DNA of 64,000 nucleotides from Alkalicoccobacillus plakortidis (GTDB taxonomy: Bacteria; Bacillota; Bacilli; Bacillales; Bacillaceae_D): assembly GCF_023703085.1 (NCBI RefSeq), contig NZ_JAMQJY010000003.1, forward strand, positions 124,001-188,000. The letters run 5' to 3'. The notes under the pieces were generated by a model, which had not been told where the DNA came from, did no database searches, and saw nothing but the letters and a program-made list of their open reading frames with translations. Below, one piece after another: positions 46,675-57,208 of the stretch. Each line of letters starts with the position of its first letter. Positions within the stretch are counted from its first letter, which is position 1. A program made the position numbers and the translations under genes.

Positions 46675-46692
46675 TTTGCGAGACTCTTTTTT
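46656..46692 (+). terminator. Terminator of tetR
   Basis: AAAAAAGAACCTCGCA / TGCGAGACTCTTTTTT stem between convergent genes. Confidence 0.8.
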
Positions 46693-47819
46693 CTACTCAT
46701 CCTTCTGGTATCTCAGCGGTGAATATGCTTCTACATCAACATCCATATCTTTCTTTAATACAATGTCGGCGGTCAGTTTCCCGACATAGGGTCCCATGGT
46801 TAAGCCAGAGGCACCTAATCCAGTTGCAACGACCAATCCTTTAACTGTGGGAATTCGACCAAACAACGGAGTGACATCAGGGCCAAGCTTGGTCTAAAGC
46901 CAATTCGAGTCTCCTTTAGAGTACTATTTGCTAATCCAGGAGCTACGTATAATGCCTCGTCTAAGACTTCTTTTAAGCCTTCTGCAGTTACTCTGTAATC
47001 AAAGCCAGATCCTGTTTCGCGGGTTGCCCCAACTACAACACGTGAATCATCAAAAGATAATTGGTAGTGACCCGTTTTTGGAAGGATAACTGGCCACTTT
47101 GATGTGTCTACTCCCGGAAGTTCAAGGTGTGCAATTTGTCCTTTTTGTGGTTCCACTGGGATGCGCACGCCGATCGTTTCTAGTATTTCATTTATCCATG
47201 CGCCACTAGTTAGAACAACGTGATCAGCGGGAAGCAATTGATTATCAACTAAAACCCCTTTAACCACTTCTTGTTCCACAACTAGTTCTGCTCTTGCGTT
47301 TAAAAATTGTACGCCATGCTTTTCTGCTGCTTTTTGCAGAGAATTTCGCAGTAATCTTCCATCTAGCCTCGCCGCACCACTAATATGAACAGCTTCGTAC
47401 CTTGAATCTAGTGGTGGATATAGCATGTTTGCCTGCTTTTGTGTAAGTCTAGTTATGTCTCCTGCTTCTGGTGCTTCCTCTTGTCGTAGCCTTGCCATTT
47501 GTTCGATCCGGTCAAGCTTTTCAGGGTCTTCACTAATTGCCATCGCCCCTACTATTTTGTAACCAGTCTCTTCTTCACCATCTTGCCGTAACTGTTCTAG
47601 TAAATCTTGATAATATTTCGCGCCGGCAGAAGCAAGAGTATACCAACTCTCCCCCCGCTCTGTGAACCACGGGCACACAATCCCAGCACCGGCTGCTGTA
47701 GCTTGACCTTCATGCTGCTGATCAACAACACATACATCTTCTCCTGATAAAGCTAGTGAGTAAGCTACACTAGCACCAAAAATCCCAGCCCCTACTACAA
47801 TGGTTGTCATGCCCCTCAC
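46693..47819 (-). CDS. FAD-dependent amino-acid oxidase/dehydrogenase, DAO (glycine oxidase-like) family (frameshifted)
   Basis: About 374 residues when repaired. N-terminal dinucleotide fold VVGAGIFGASVAYSLALSG and VCVVDQQHEGQAT; GAARLDGRLLRNSLQKAA and LTSGAWINEI follow. Near the C-terminus the frame breaks at CCAAGCTTGG (46883-46892). Reading it as CCAGCTGG, two bases shorter, gives GFRPAGPDVTPLFGRIP with the usual RPxxPD spacing, then GLVVATGLGASGLTMGP to TAG at 46693. The site is a double case of the window-wide CCAGC change, once per strand. It sits 10 bases after the regulator gene, hence in that operon. Confidence 0.84.
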
Positions 47820-47829
47820 CCTTTTTAAA

Positions 47830-49092
47830 TTAGACTTTTATCTTATATATTTTCTTTGGTCTACCTCTTAAGCGTTCCTGTCTTTTTAGGGAAACTTCTG
47901 CTAAATTCGCTTCTTCTAATTTTTTTAAGATACGGTTTGCACTACGGATCGTTACGCCCAAGTAGAAAGCGAGTTCTTCTGAAGAGATGACATCCGATCC
48001 TACTCTTTTTAGAGCAGCTTGGATCTTCTGCAATTGTAGGATCGTTAAACCTGATTGTTCGCTCATATTCATTAGTTGATCACCCGCAGGAAAATCCCGA
48101 TTAACCGTAGTTGGCATTCCTTGCATTGGACCTATTAAATCCGATTCAGTCAATACATATGATCCTTGCTCCTGCCTACTCGCCGTCTCTGCATGTAATC
48201 TTGCTTGTAACAATGACTTCCCTGTGCCCCAGCCAACATGCATTTGTTCTTGAAGCTGTTCTGAGAGAAATATAGAAAGTGAGCAACTCGTGAAATCACT
48301 CGTCATTTGCTTCAACTCTCCATAAGTTGTAATAATCTCAAGTTCAGGATATTTGTTATGTATTAAAAAGGAGTATCCATATTTTTGTTCAAATTGCTTA
48401 ATATATTCAATCCGAATTTGATTCGTTTGATCTTGTTTACCAGATAGATGTCCTACAACTGTTTGATTATTTAGTAGCTTCAGTTCTTGAATCTGATGAA
48501 TCAGTGTTCGAATACTATCCTGGATTGATGCCTCTGAAGGAAACAGAAATAGCGTGTGAATTCCTCTACTTTTTAGTTCATCTACAACATTACTCATTCT
48601 AGTAATTGAAAGATCAACTAACCCTTTTTCCCATAAGGAAACATGAAATTCAATCAGTCTCTCATAAACATCCTCGTGTAGATAGTCGGTAAATTCATTA
48701 CTGTATGTATATGGTCTCTCATCTTTTGTGAGGATTTGCTTTAGACCCATGTAATTATTTTCGATAGTTAAGAAGTCTATAATCGTTCGACTTACGTTAA
48801 GTCCATTTGTTCTAGCAATATTAAATAACTCCTGATAAAAATCTCCTTCACTCACATCTAAATAGACACTAGGTACACTCACATGTTGAAGCTCTTGTGA
48901 TAAGACCGATTGTGTATAGATACCACTAAGTAGAAAGCCATCTACCTTATATTCATACTTTTGATATAACTCACTAATTTGTGATGGACGTTCATAAGGA
49001 AGAAAGATAAACTCAATATTTTCTATTTCACTGACTGCTTTTTCTATATAGGCTTGCGAGTGAAATGCTGTGAGTACTCCGATTCGATGCAA
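47830..49092 (-). CDS. Transcriptional regulator with ligand-sensing N-terminus and C-terminal winged HTH
   Basis: About 420 residues. TTG at 49092 is preferred: AGGAGGAG lies 6 bases upstream and the product starts MHRIGVLTAFHSQAYIEKAV; the ATG at 49122 would place the ribosome site inside the coding region. The N-terminal part recalls PrpR/periplasmic-binding sensors (DGFLLSGIYTQS). The C-terminus has EELAFYLGVTIRSANRILKK and ends RGRPKKIYKIKV. Divergent from abgB; two 12-base direct repeats lie between. Likely regulates the abg-like operon. I do not know a named family. Confidence 0.65.
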   Translation of the reverse strand: MHRIGVLTAFHSQAYIEKAVSEIENIEFIFLPYERPSQISELYQKYEYKVDGFLLSGIYTQSVLSQELQHVSVPSVYLDVSEGDFYQELFNIARTNGLNVSRTIIDFLTIENNYMGLKQILTKDERPYTYSNEFTDYLHEDVYERLIEFHVSLWEKGLVDLSITRMSNVVDELKSRGIHTLFLFPSEASIQDSIRTLIHQIQELKLLNNQTVVGHLSGKQDQTNQIRIEYIKQFEQKYGYSFLIHNKYPELEIITTYGELKQMTSDFTSCSLSIFLSEQLQEQMHVGWGTGKSLLQARLHAETASRQEQGSYVLTESDLIGPMQGMPTTVNRDFPAGDQLMNMSEQSGLTILQLQKIQAALKRVGSDVISSEELAFYLGVTIRSANRILKKLEEANLAEVSLKRQERLRGRPKKIYKIKV

Positions 49093-49165
49093 CCTATCTC
49101 CTCCTCTCTTCATTCTCGTCATTTATACATTTATATCATAGGCTGATAATTAAAGGCAAAAGAAC

Positions 49166-49225
49166 ATTCTCTTATGAGAGATTAGTTAACAAAAAGGTTG
49201 TAATTGATAGAATATTCTCATATGA
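49166..49225. promoter_or_regulatory. Direct repeats ATTCTCNTATGA upstream of abgB
   Basis: ATTCTCTTATGA (49166-49177) and ATTCTCATATGA (49214-49225), 11 of 12 identical, 48 bases apart in the divergent promoter region. Candidate regulator binding sites. Confidence 0.45.
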
Positions 49226-49287
49226 TGGGTAAAACATCGAAACGTCTTTAATATGTCCAAAAATAAAAATGACGAGGAGAATAAATC

Positions 49288-50730
49288 ATGTCTGACTTCG
49301 AAACCATTCGCTCCATTATCGATGCTAAACAACCTCTTTTTGAAGATACTGCTAAGAAAATTTGGAATCTTGCTGAGCTACGTTTTGAAGAAACGAAATC
49401 TTCAAAATTATTGAGCGAAATACTTGAACAGGAAGGATTTAAGCTTACATATAATGTGGCTGGTCTTTCAACTGCGTTCACTGCCTCTTACGGATCTGGT
49501 TCACCGGTCATTTCCTTTTTAGGTGAGTTCGATGCTTTATCGCAGCTAAGTCAAAAGCCAGAAATCCCCCATCAAGAGCCTATTCAAGCCGGCGAGAGCG
49601 GCCACGGATGTGGTCATCACCTTCTTGGTACCGGGGCACTTGCTGCCGCTGTCACTGTTCGTCATTACCTAGATAAACATCAACTCTCTGGGACTGTTCG
49701 TTTTTATGGCTGTCCAGGTGAAGAAGGTGGATCTGGGAAAGCATTTATGGCGCGTGAAGGTGTTTTCGATGATATTGATACAGCCATTACTTGGCACCCT
49801 GGTAGCTATAATGGCATTTGGGCTGTTGAATCACTAGCTAATTATCAGGTTTCCTTTCGTTTTAAAGGAAAGGCTTCTCATGCCGCTGCAAGTCCTCACC
49901 TTGGAAGAAGCGCATTAGATGCCGTGGAATTAATGAATGTTGGAGTGAATTATTTAAGAGAGCATATGATTGATGAAGCACGGGTCCATTATTCAATTGT
50001 TAATTCCGGTGGTCTTTCTCCTAATGTAGTTCAACCTGAAGCTGAAGTTCTGTATCTAGTGCGCGCACCAGAAATTAGTCAAGTTGATGCCTTGTTCAAA
50101 CGAGTAGAGAAGATTGCAAAGGGCGCCGCATTGATGACTGAAACAACTTTTGAGATTCACTTTGAAAAAGGCTGCAGTAATTTCATTCGTAATCATGTGC
50201 TAGAGGAACAGATGGCTGCTGCTTTTCAAACCGTTCCATTAGCCATCTATACCGATGAAGAACAGTCTTTTGCAAAAGCCATTCAAAAATCGATCACAGA
50301 AGAAGAACGAACAGGCTTCTTTAACGATATTAAAGAAATGCTACCAGATAATCAGAAGCAACTGATCCATTCTTTAGAAGAAAAAGACTTGCTAGAGGAT
50401 GTTATACCAACTACATCAAAAAAAGGGAAGAATATCGGGTCCACTGATGTAGGGGATGTGAGTTGGATCGCTCCAACTGTACAATGCTTCACCACTTGTT
50501 TTACTGTGGGCACTCCATTTCATACGTGGCAAATGGTTACACAAGGAGTTAGCACAGCCGCATTTAAAGGAATGAGACAAGCTTCATTAGTCATGGCAGA
50601 TACAGCCATTAGACTATTTGAATCACCAGAACTTGTTGATCAAGCTAAAAAAGAGCTTCATTCTAAACTTGATAAAACACCATATGTTTGTCCAATACCA
50701 AAGGGTGTAACACCCTCACTCGTAAAATAA
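49288..50730 (+). CDS. abgB: Amidohydrolase M20, AbgB-like (aminobenzoyl-glutamate hydrolase subunit B)
   Basis: 480 residues, matching AbgB. Zinc-peptidase motifs: FLGEFDALSQLSQ, GHGCGHHLLGTGA, CPGEEGGSGKAFMAREG, TWHPGSYNGIW, then the dimerisation domain SFRFKGKASHAAASPHLGRS and the C-terminal STDVGDVSWIAPT. CGAGGAGAAT precedes the ATG. First gene of a three-gene operon with the AbgT transporter and an AbgA-like subunit. Named after E. coli uptake and cleavage of p-aminobenzoyl-glutamate; the substrate here could be another N-acyl amino acid. Confidence 0.9.
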   Translation: MSDFETIRSIIDAKQPLFEDTAKKIWNLAELRFEETKSSKLLSEILEQEGFKLTYNVAGLSTAFTASYGSGSPVISFLGEFDALSQLSQKPEIPHQEPIQAGESGHGCGHHLLGTGALAAAVTVRHYLDKHQLSGTVRFYGCPGEEGGSGKAFMAREGVFDDIDTAITWHPGSYNGIWAVESLANYQVSFRFKGKASHAAASPHLGRSALDAVELMNVGVNYLREHMIDEARVHYSIVNSGGLSPNVVQPEAEVLYLVRAPEISQVDALFKRVEKIAKGAALMTETTFEIHFEKGCSNFIRNHVLEEQMAAAFQTVPLAIYTDEEQSFAKAIQKSITEEERTGFFNDIKEMLPDNQKQLIHSLEEKDLLEDVIPTTSKKGKNIGSTDVGDVSWIAPTVQCFTTCFTVGTPFHTWQMVTQGVSTAAFKGMRQASLVMADTAIRLFESPELVDQAKKELHSKLDKTPYVCPIPKGVTPSLVK

Positions 50731-50764
50731 GTTTATTACTTTTGAATTAACGGAGGTTAGTATT

Positions 50765-52309
50765 ATGTCAACTGCGCAAATGGAGAAAAAAGGATTATTC
50801 AACCGTTTTTTAAATGTCGTTGAGAAAGTTGGAAATAAACTTCCACATCCTTTTATTCTCTTTATCTACTTAGCTATTTTCCTAATGATTGTTTCTTTTA
50901 TTGTTAACTTGTTTGATGTAACAGTTACTCATCCAACAACAAGTGAAGAGATTGTAGCTAAATCGTTATTATCAAAAGAAGGCGTTCTTTACATGCTATC
51001 CTCCATGCTTGATAACTTTACAGGGTTTGCTCCTTTTGGACTTGTCATTGTCATGATGTTCGGTATTGGACTCGCTCAGAAAGTTGGATTTTTTGAAACG
51101 TTTATGAAATCAACGATCATTCGTGCGCCAAAAGGACTGATTACCTACGCGATTATTTTCACAGGTGTATTAGGTAATATCGCTTCTGATGCCGCTATGA
51201 TTATTATCCCACCCTTAGCAGGCATGGTTTATTACGCAATTGGTCGTCACCCATTAGCAGGTATGGCTGCCGCTTTTGCTGGTGTTGGGATTGGGTTTAC
51301 AGCTAATTTTTTAATTGCTGGGACTGATGCGCTGCTTTCAGGCATCACAACGGAGGCTGCTAGAATCATCATTCCTGATTATACCGTTACACCGGTTGAT
51401 AACTGGTTCTTTATGTGTGCATCCGTCGTTATGTTAGTTTTTGTAGGTGCGTTTATTACGGATAAAATAGTAGAACCACGACTAGGGAAATTTGATCCGA
51501 AGTATGCGGATCAAGGACTCATCAATGAAAAAATCAGTAACCCGACTAGTCAAGAAATCAAAGGACTTCGTAATGCAGTGATTGCAGGTGGACTCTATAT
51601 CGTAATACTTGCAGCACTTATCGTTCCTGTAAATGGTTTCTTAAGAAGCGATGAAGGAACCATTATTCCTTCACCATTTATTTCTAACATCATTCCGATT
51701 ATACTAATCATGTTTATCCTTGTTGCAGTTGTATATGGTAAAACAGCCGGTACAATTAAGAAAAGTGCTGATGTTCCTACCTTAATGGCTGAAGCAATGA
51801 AGGACATGTCAGGATACATTGTCTTAATCTTTGCAGCGGCACAATTTATTAGTTATTTTAACTGGACTAATTTAAGTACGATTACTGCTATATCTAGTTC
51901 TTCATTGTTACAAAATGCGAATTTTACTGGTATGGGTTTTGTCGTTTCTTTTATCTTATTAGTAACAATTGTTAATCTGGTTATTTCTAGTGGATCAGCA
52001 CAATGGGCGTTGATGGCTCCCGTCTTTGTCCCATTATTCATGCTTCTCGACTATGATCCTGCTTTCGCACAACTTGCCTATCGTATTGGTGACTCAACTA
52101 CAAATAATATCTCACCAGTTAATCCATATGTCATTATGGTGTTAGGTTTTATGAAACGATATGATTCTCGCTTTGGGTTTGGGTCTATCATTTCATTGAT
52201 GCTTCCATATACATTGATTATTCTTGTAATCTGGATTGTTATGTTCCTAGCGTGGAATCTAATTGGTATTCCAATTGGACCAGGAACAGGTGTTTACTTA
52301 GATCAATAA
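50765..52309 (+). CDS. abgT: AbgT-family transporter
   Basis: 514 residues, about 12 membrane segments. Family motifs: VEKVGNKLPHPFILFIYLA at the N-terminus, GNIASDAAMIIIPPLAGM, SSGSAQWALMAPVFVPLFML and IGDSTTNNISPVNPY. AbgT proteins import aminobenzoyl-glutamate or, in other species, export sulfonamides. Genetic coupling to two amidohydrolases favours uptake of their substrate. Confidence 0.92.
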   Translation: MSTAQMEKKGLFNRFLNVVEKVGNKLPHPFILFIYLAIFLMIVSFIVNLFDVTVTHPTTSEEIVAKSLLSKEGVLYMLSSMLDNFTGFAPFGLVIVMMFGIGLAQKVGFFETFMKSTIIRAPKGLITYAIIFTGVLGNIASDAAMIIIPPLAGMVYYAIGRHPLAGMAAAFAGVGIGFTANFLIAGTDALLSGITTEAARIIIPDYTVTPVDNWFFMCASVVMLVFVGAFITDKIVEPRLGKFDPKYADQGLINEKISNPTSQEIKGLRNAVIAGGLYIVILAALIVPVNGFLRSDEGTIIPSPFISNIIPIILIMFILVAVVYGKTAGTIKKSADVPTLMAEAMKDMSGYIVLIFAAAQFISYFNWTNLSTITAISSSSLLQNANFTGMGFVVSFILLVTIVNLVISSGSAQWALMAPVFVPLFMLLDYDPAFAQLAYRIGDSTTNNISPVNPYVIMVLGFMKRYDSRFGFGSIISLMLPYTLIILVIWIVMFLAWNLIGIPIGPGTGVYLDQ

Positions 52310-52333
52310 TTAAAAATGAAAGGCTTGTGACTT

Positions 52334-53639
52334 ATGACTGTAAAACAACATGTATCTGATAAAGTGAAAAAATTAGAGCCACTACTAGCAGAGTGGCGTA
52401 GAGACCTGCACCAATTCCCTGAACTTGGCTTGGTGCGAATATCAAACAACGGCTTATATTGTAGAAAAGCTCAGCCCGCTTTCGTTCAAGCTATTTTTAG
52501 GAAAAGACGTCAGTGATTCAGATGCTCGTATGGGCCTTCCAACTCAAGAAGAAGATCAATGGCACGTAGATCGTGCTCGAAAAAACGGTGTTCCTCATGA
52601 GTTACTTGAAAAAATGAAAGGTAATCATACAGGTTTAGTTGCTCAATTAGACACAGGTAAACCAGGTAAACATATGGCGTTCAGATTTGATATTGATGCC
52701 CTACCTATACACGAAACTCAAGAGGTAGAGCATGCTCCCGTCAAAAATCAATTTGCATCAAGACATAATGGACAGATGCATGCTTGTGGCCATGATGGAC
52801 ATACATCAATTGGTCTTGGAGTTGCACATCTACTTCATGACTTAAAGGACGAGTTGACCGGTACATATACACTTATTTTCCAACCGGCAGAAGAAGGCGT
52901 TCGTGGAGCTAAATCAATTGTTCAAAAAGGTTGGCTTGATCATGCTGATTTATTCTTAGCTGGTCATATCATGCATCAACCTGAAGGAACAATTGTCCCT
53001 GGAATTTCCTCATCGCTTGCTACATCAAAATATAATGTTGTGTTTTCTGGTGTTTCGTCGCATGCAGGAGCGAGTCCAGAAACCGGACAAAATGCATTAT
53101 TTGCAGCAGCCACTGCCGCTACTCAGCTCTACGGTATCGCGCGCCATTCAGGTGGAGCGACTAGAATCAATGTTGGTAAGCTGATTGCAGGGAATGGGCG
53201 TAACATCATTGCTGACACTGCCTATATGGAAATCGAAACCCGTGGTGAAACAAACGAACTTAACGAATACGTGTCATCAAAAGCGGAGAAGATCCTCAAA
53301 GCAGCAGCTGATATGCACGATGTTCAGGTATCTACAGAATTAGTTGGAAAAGGAATTTCAGCACAATCAGACGACATATGGAATGAAATTGTTCAATCGT
53401 CTGTGAGTGATAGTACGTATGTAACACATGTGTCACCTGCTTTTGAAAAGATTGGCGGTTCTGAGGATGCTACCTATATGATGGAGCGTGTTCAAGCAAA
53501 AGGTGGACTCGCCACCTATCTTTTATATGGATCTACCCTTTCAGCAGCTCATCATAATCCAGCCTTTGACTACGGGGAAGGTGTTCTCGCAATAGCTGTG
53601 GATTCACTCATCCATATTGTGTTAAATCAACAAATTTGA
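52334..53639 (+). CDS. abgA: Amidohydrolase M20, AbgA-like (frameshifted in this sequence)
   Basis: About 434 residues when repaired, the AbgA length. It opens with RRDLHQFPELGW, FRFDIDALPI, MHACGHDGHTSIGLGVA, IFQPAEEGVRGAKSI, and GVSSHAGASPETGQNA follow, with the final His region AAHHNPAFDYGE. The frame breaks at 52428-52433: GGCTTGGTGC for expected GGCTGGTGC; dropping one T gives PELGWCEYQTTAYIVEKL. Last gene of the abg-like operon, before a strong terminator. Confidence 0.9.
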
Positions 53640-53642
53640 AAA

Positions 53643-53678
53643 AGAGTCACATGAGCAATAACTGCTCATGTGACTCTT
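53643..53678. terminator. Terminator of the abg-like operon
   Basis: AGAGTCACATGAGCA / TGCTCATGTGACTCT, perfect 15-bp stem, bidirectional with the convergent gene. Confidence 0.92.
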
Positions 53679-54181
53679 AATTGTTATGAAACGCCGTAGA
53701 ATGATTTTGACTCTTTTTGTTATGTAGCACCAAATCAAGAACGATCATAATCGCTAAACAAGGTAACACTAACTTTTCCTCATTAATCGTTACATGATAC
53801 GTATCTCCCCAGGTCAGCCATTCTTTTTTAACCGTCATGATTTCTGTTGATTCATCTCTGAGGATGTAATGATGGTTAAACACATCGCCTTCAACGACCC
53901 AATTAAAAGGAGATATGTCAAAACTGGCCTTGAAAAACGTGAACTTTTTGACCACCTCACAGACCACTTTGTTATCCATTTCAATGGCATATCGAGGCAT
54001 CCAAGAAGCTAATTTCTGCTTTATATGGATTTGGGCTTGGCCCATCTACTTCAGAAATCGTTAATTGATCACCAAATGAAAATACTTTGCCTTGTACTTC
54101 ATAAAGCTTGTTTCCTTGTTGGTCTGAAACTGTAAATTGATCGCCAAATGTGAACACTCGTTGTTTAATGTATAAGTCCAT
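53677..54181 (-). CDS. LURP-one-related (YxjI-like) protein (frameshifted in this sequence)
   Basis: About 167 residues when repaired. Tubby-like beta-barrel family: MDLYIKQRVFTFGDQFTV, GNKLYEVQGKVFSFGDQLTI, then KQKLASWMPRYAIEMDNK, VCEVVKKFTFFKASF and GDVFNHHYILRDES. The frame breaks at 54035-54040: CCAAGCC on the coding strand for CCAGCC; dropping one A gives EVDGPAQIHIKQKL. Function of the bacterial members is unknown; a phospholipid-scramblase-like fold is suggested by the family. Confidence 0.82.
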
Positions 54182-54253
54182 CTCTCCACATCCCTTCTTA
54201 GCACACTAGTTCATGTACGGTTCTACCATACAAAAAGTTCCACTTAATTAAAT

Positions 54254-54291
54254 AAAAACCTTCATTCTGTAATAGAATGAAGGTTTTTTTC
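54254..54291 (-). terminator. Terminator of the maeA-carrier operon
   Basis: AAAAACCTTCATTC / GAATGAAGGTTTTTT stem right after the AEC transporter gene. Confidence 0.9.
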
Positions 54292-54294
54292 AAC

Positions 54295-55242
54295 TTACAT
54301 CAATAATGAAATTAAGAAAGGCAGCGTAAGCACTGATATAAGCGCACTCAGTACAAATGCAGAGCCTGCTTCTGCTTCCATTGATTCAAAGCGAACAGCA
54401 ATCATGGCTGCTACCGCTGAGCCTGGGAATGCAACAAGAAGAACAAGCATCGTTGTATTTTCAGCTGACATACCCATTGCCCAAGCAATTAAGAACATTA
54501 GCGTTGGCTGAACAATTGTTTTTAAGAAAGCAATGCTAAATGCAGGGATGTTAAAGCTCACTTTACGAATACCCACGGTTACACCAACCGCAAATAATGC
54601 TACACCAGAGGTAACGTCCCCTATTTCATTAAAGGAATCTGATAACAAACCTGGAGCATGGAATCCAAGAAGTGTTAAAATAACGGCAATTAGCGGAACC
54701 AATGCCAACGGCTCACGTAATCCGTGTGCAAACGTTTTGGCTACAACTTTTGCCATGCTCTCATTTTCTGCTTTTTCTCGTTGTGCAATTGTCCCCATAA
54801 TCGTAGCCGTAGGATCAAGAAGTGCGTTTACCACAATCCCTGTTACAGCGATAGGTACGGCGACAGCCTCTGACCCAAACAAACTTCCTAGAACAGGAAT
54901 ACCCATAAAAGCAAAAGTTGGTTGGGCAGAGTTCAAGGAGAACATTGCCGCATTGGATAAGTTAAACTTAAATCCAAATTTCGTAACCAAAAATATAATA
55001 AAATAAAAAACAAAGATCCCTAAAACCAATGCGATCATAAATGGCCATTGGGCTAGTAACACATCTCGAGGTGTCGTTGTGACACCTACAAATAGATGTG
55101 CAGGTAATGCAAACTTTGTAACAAGTGTATTAATCCCTTTTGATGAGTTCTTGTCAAATACATTCAAGTACCCTGCTAGATACCCTAATATAATAACAAA
55201 AAAGATCGGTATCAGGATAATAAAAATTTCACCAATTCCCAC
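54295..55242 (-). CDS. Auxin efflux carrier (AEC) family transporter, probable malate permease (YwkB-like)
   Basis: 315 residues with about ten hydrophobic segments in two halves. It starts MGIGEIFIILIPIFFVIILG, with the AEC stretch FDKNSSKGINTLVTKFALPA; the middle has SAQPTFAFMGIPVLGSLFG. Directly downstream of the malic enzyme gene, as ywkB follows maeA in B. subtilis, so malate or a related acid is the likely cargo. Confidence 0.85.
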   Translation of the reverse strand: MGIGEIFIILIPIFFVIILGYLAGYLNVFDKNSSKGINTLVTKFALPAHLFVGVTTTPRDVLLAQWPFMIALVLGIFVFYFIIFLVTKFGFKFNLSNAAMFSLNSAQPTFAFMGIPVLGSLFGSEAVAVPIAVTGIVVNALLDPTATIMGTIAQREKAENESMAKVVAKTFAHGLREPLALVPLIAVILTLLGFHAPGLLSDSFNEIGDVTSGVALFAVGVTVGIRKVSFNIPAFSIAFLKTIVQPTLMFLIAWAMGMSAENTTMLVLLVAFPGSAVAAMIAVRFESMEAEAGSAFVLSALISVLTLPFLISLLM

Positions 55243-55278
55243 TTTTCAGGACTCCAATTTCATTTGAGTTTCACTCAG

Positions 55279-56979
55279 TTAGTTTGACGGTACAATCGAT
55301 TTATACGTCGGTTCCCACATTGCATCTTTAACTGCCTGTTCGATATTATCAGGAGTTATTCGAGCAACACCATCTTCAATGGCTGCTTTTGCAACAGCAA
55401 TAGCGACTTCGGTTGATACCGAGCGAAGATCTTCTACTCTAGGCAATATAGCAGCTCCTCTGCCTGTACCTTTTGTTGCATTCGCAACAGCATTAGCAGA
55501 AGCAGCAAACATTTTCTCTGTAATAAGTTTCGCTTTTACAGCTACGGCACCAAGTCCAAGACCAGGGAAAACAAATGCATTGTTCGCCTGACCAATTACG
55601 TAATCAACACCCTTATAGCTGACTGGAGCAAACGGGCTTCCTGTGGCAATTAACGCTTGTCCATCTGTCCAATTAATAAGATCTTCCGGAACAGCTTCAG
55701 CTAGTGACGTTGGGTTTGACATCGGCATGATGATCGGTCGCTCAGTATGAGCCGCCATTTCACGAATGATTTCTTCGTTAAATGCACCGGTTGATCCTGA
55801 AGTACCAATAAGAATGGTTGGTTTCACCTGTTTTACAACTTCTAATAAACTAATCTGACCCTGTTCATCTCGTTTCCAATCAGAAACTTCTGAGTCTGGG
55901 CGAAGATACGGCTTATGGAAGTCTGCTGTATTGCCTCTGTCTTCTGTTAGCAATCCAAACTGATCGACAGCCCAGAAGTTTTTATAGGCTTCTTCCTCTG
56001 TAATTCCGTTTAATGCCATGGCACCAACAATTTGATCAGCGTTCCCAATCCCAGCTGAACCTGGACCAAATACAACGACACGCTGTTTTTCTAAAGGTTG
56101 CCCTGTTACTTTCAAGCCTGAAACAACAGCTGATAACGTAACGGCTCCAGTTCCTTGGATATCATCATTAAAATTCAGAACTGAGTCTTTGTAATCATCA
56201 ATAATTTTACGCGCATTCGCTCCACCAAAATCTTCCCAATGAAGCAAAGCTCCAGGGAATTTCTTTAATGCCTCATCTACATAAGTAGAAATAAATTGAT
56301 CATACTTTTCACCACGAACACGTTCGTGACGCTCTCCTATATACAATGGATCATCAAGAAGCTTTTTATTATTTGTACCTGCATCCAACACAACTGCCAG
56401 AACACGACTAGGATCAATTCCTGCTGCAGCTGTATATACAGCTAACTTACCAATCGCAATTTTAATTCCTCCAACTCCCCAGTCTCCTATTCCTAGGATG
56501 CTTTCAGAGTCAGTAGCTACAATGACATCAATATCCTCTGGATTTGCATCAATGTTATCAAAGGCTTTAGAAATACCATCTAAATCATTAATAGAAAGAT
56601 ACAATCCTTCTGGACGATAATATTCATGGCTATATTCCTGGATTGCTGTACCTACAGTTGGTGTGTAAACGATAGGTAGCATCTCAGCAATATGCTTGCT
56701 AAACAAATGATAAAATAAGACTCGATTACGGTTAGCTAAATCACTTAGCACAACATTTTTTCGTAAGCTTGTCGGTTGCGAAAGAAATTGCTCATACGCT
56801 CGATCACTTTGTTCTTTTATAGTTAATACAGTCGGGGGAAGTAACCCTTCCAAATCTAATTCTTTTCTTTCTTCTTCCGTAAAAGCAACGCCTTTATTTA
56901 AGCTTGGATTCATTAATAAATCCTTACCTTTTAAAGCTGTTTTCACTTCTTGTTTAGATAAAGTTTGTGTTGAATTCAC
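55279..56979 (-). CDS. maeA: NAD-dependent malic enzyme (large type; malolactic-enzyme relative)
   Basis: Oxidative decarboxylation of malate to pyruvate. 566 residues. [21 protein letters not shown] carries the active-site Tyr, shortened here as [52 protein letters not shown] (metal site) and [17 protein letters not shown] (NAD site) follow. Paired with an AEC carrier as in maeA-ywkB; malolactic enzyme MleA with MleP is the close alternative and cannot be excluded. Confidence 0.9.
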   Translation of the reverse strand: MNSTQTLSKQEVKTALKGKDLLMNPSLNKGVAFTEEERKELDLEGLLPPTVLTIKEQSDRAYEQFLSQPTSLRKNVVLSDLANRNRVLFYHLFSKHIAEMLPIVYTPTVGTAIQEYSHEYYRPEGLYLSINDLDGISKAFDNIDANPEDIDVIVATDSESILGIGDWGVGGIKIAIGKLAVYTAAAGIDPSRVLAVVLDAGTNNKKLLDDPLYIGERHERVRGEKYDQFISTYVDEALKKFPGALLHWEDFGGANARKIIDDYKDSVLNFNDDIQGTGAVTLSAVVSGLKVTGQPLEKQRVVVFGPGSAGIGNADQIVGAMALNGITEEEAYKNFWAVDQFGLLTEDRGNTADFHKPYLRPDSEVSDWKRDEQGQISLLEVVKQVKPTILIGTSGSTGAFNEEIIREMAAHTERPIIMPMSNPTSLAEAVPEDLINWTDGQALIATGSPFAPVSYKGVDYVIGQANNAFVFPGLGLGAVAVKAKLITEKMFAASANAVANATKGTGRGAAILPRVEDLRSVSTEVAIAVAKAAIEDGVARITPDNIEQAVKDAMWEPTYKSIVPSN

Positions 56980-57208
56980 AATAGGACCTTCTTTCGTTTA
57001 GTTAAAGGTTATTTCCTTTAATACTTCGCGACACAAAATATACACCCTTGACAATTTCATGTCAATGTGATTCATACTTTATTTAGTTAGTTTATTATTT
57101 ATTAAATTTATAAAAATATGTATGGACTCAATTAAGCATTTTTCTAGACAACTTTGGCTAAAACTGTAATCATTAAAGTAATATAGATATCCCTTAGAGG
57201 TGACAGCA

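Noticed and set aside
46883..46892. Repairing the DAO-family gene by adding one G (TTGGGCCC)
   Set aside because: It restores the frame but gives RPSLGPD; reading CCAAGCTTGG as CCAGCTGG gives RPAGPD, the normal spacing of the family, and fits the recurrent motif.
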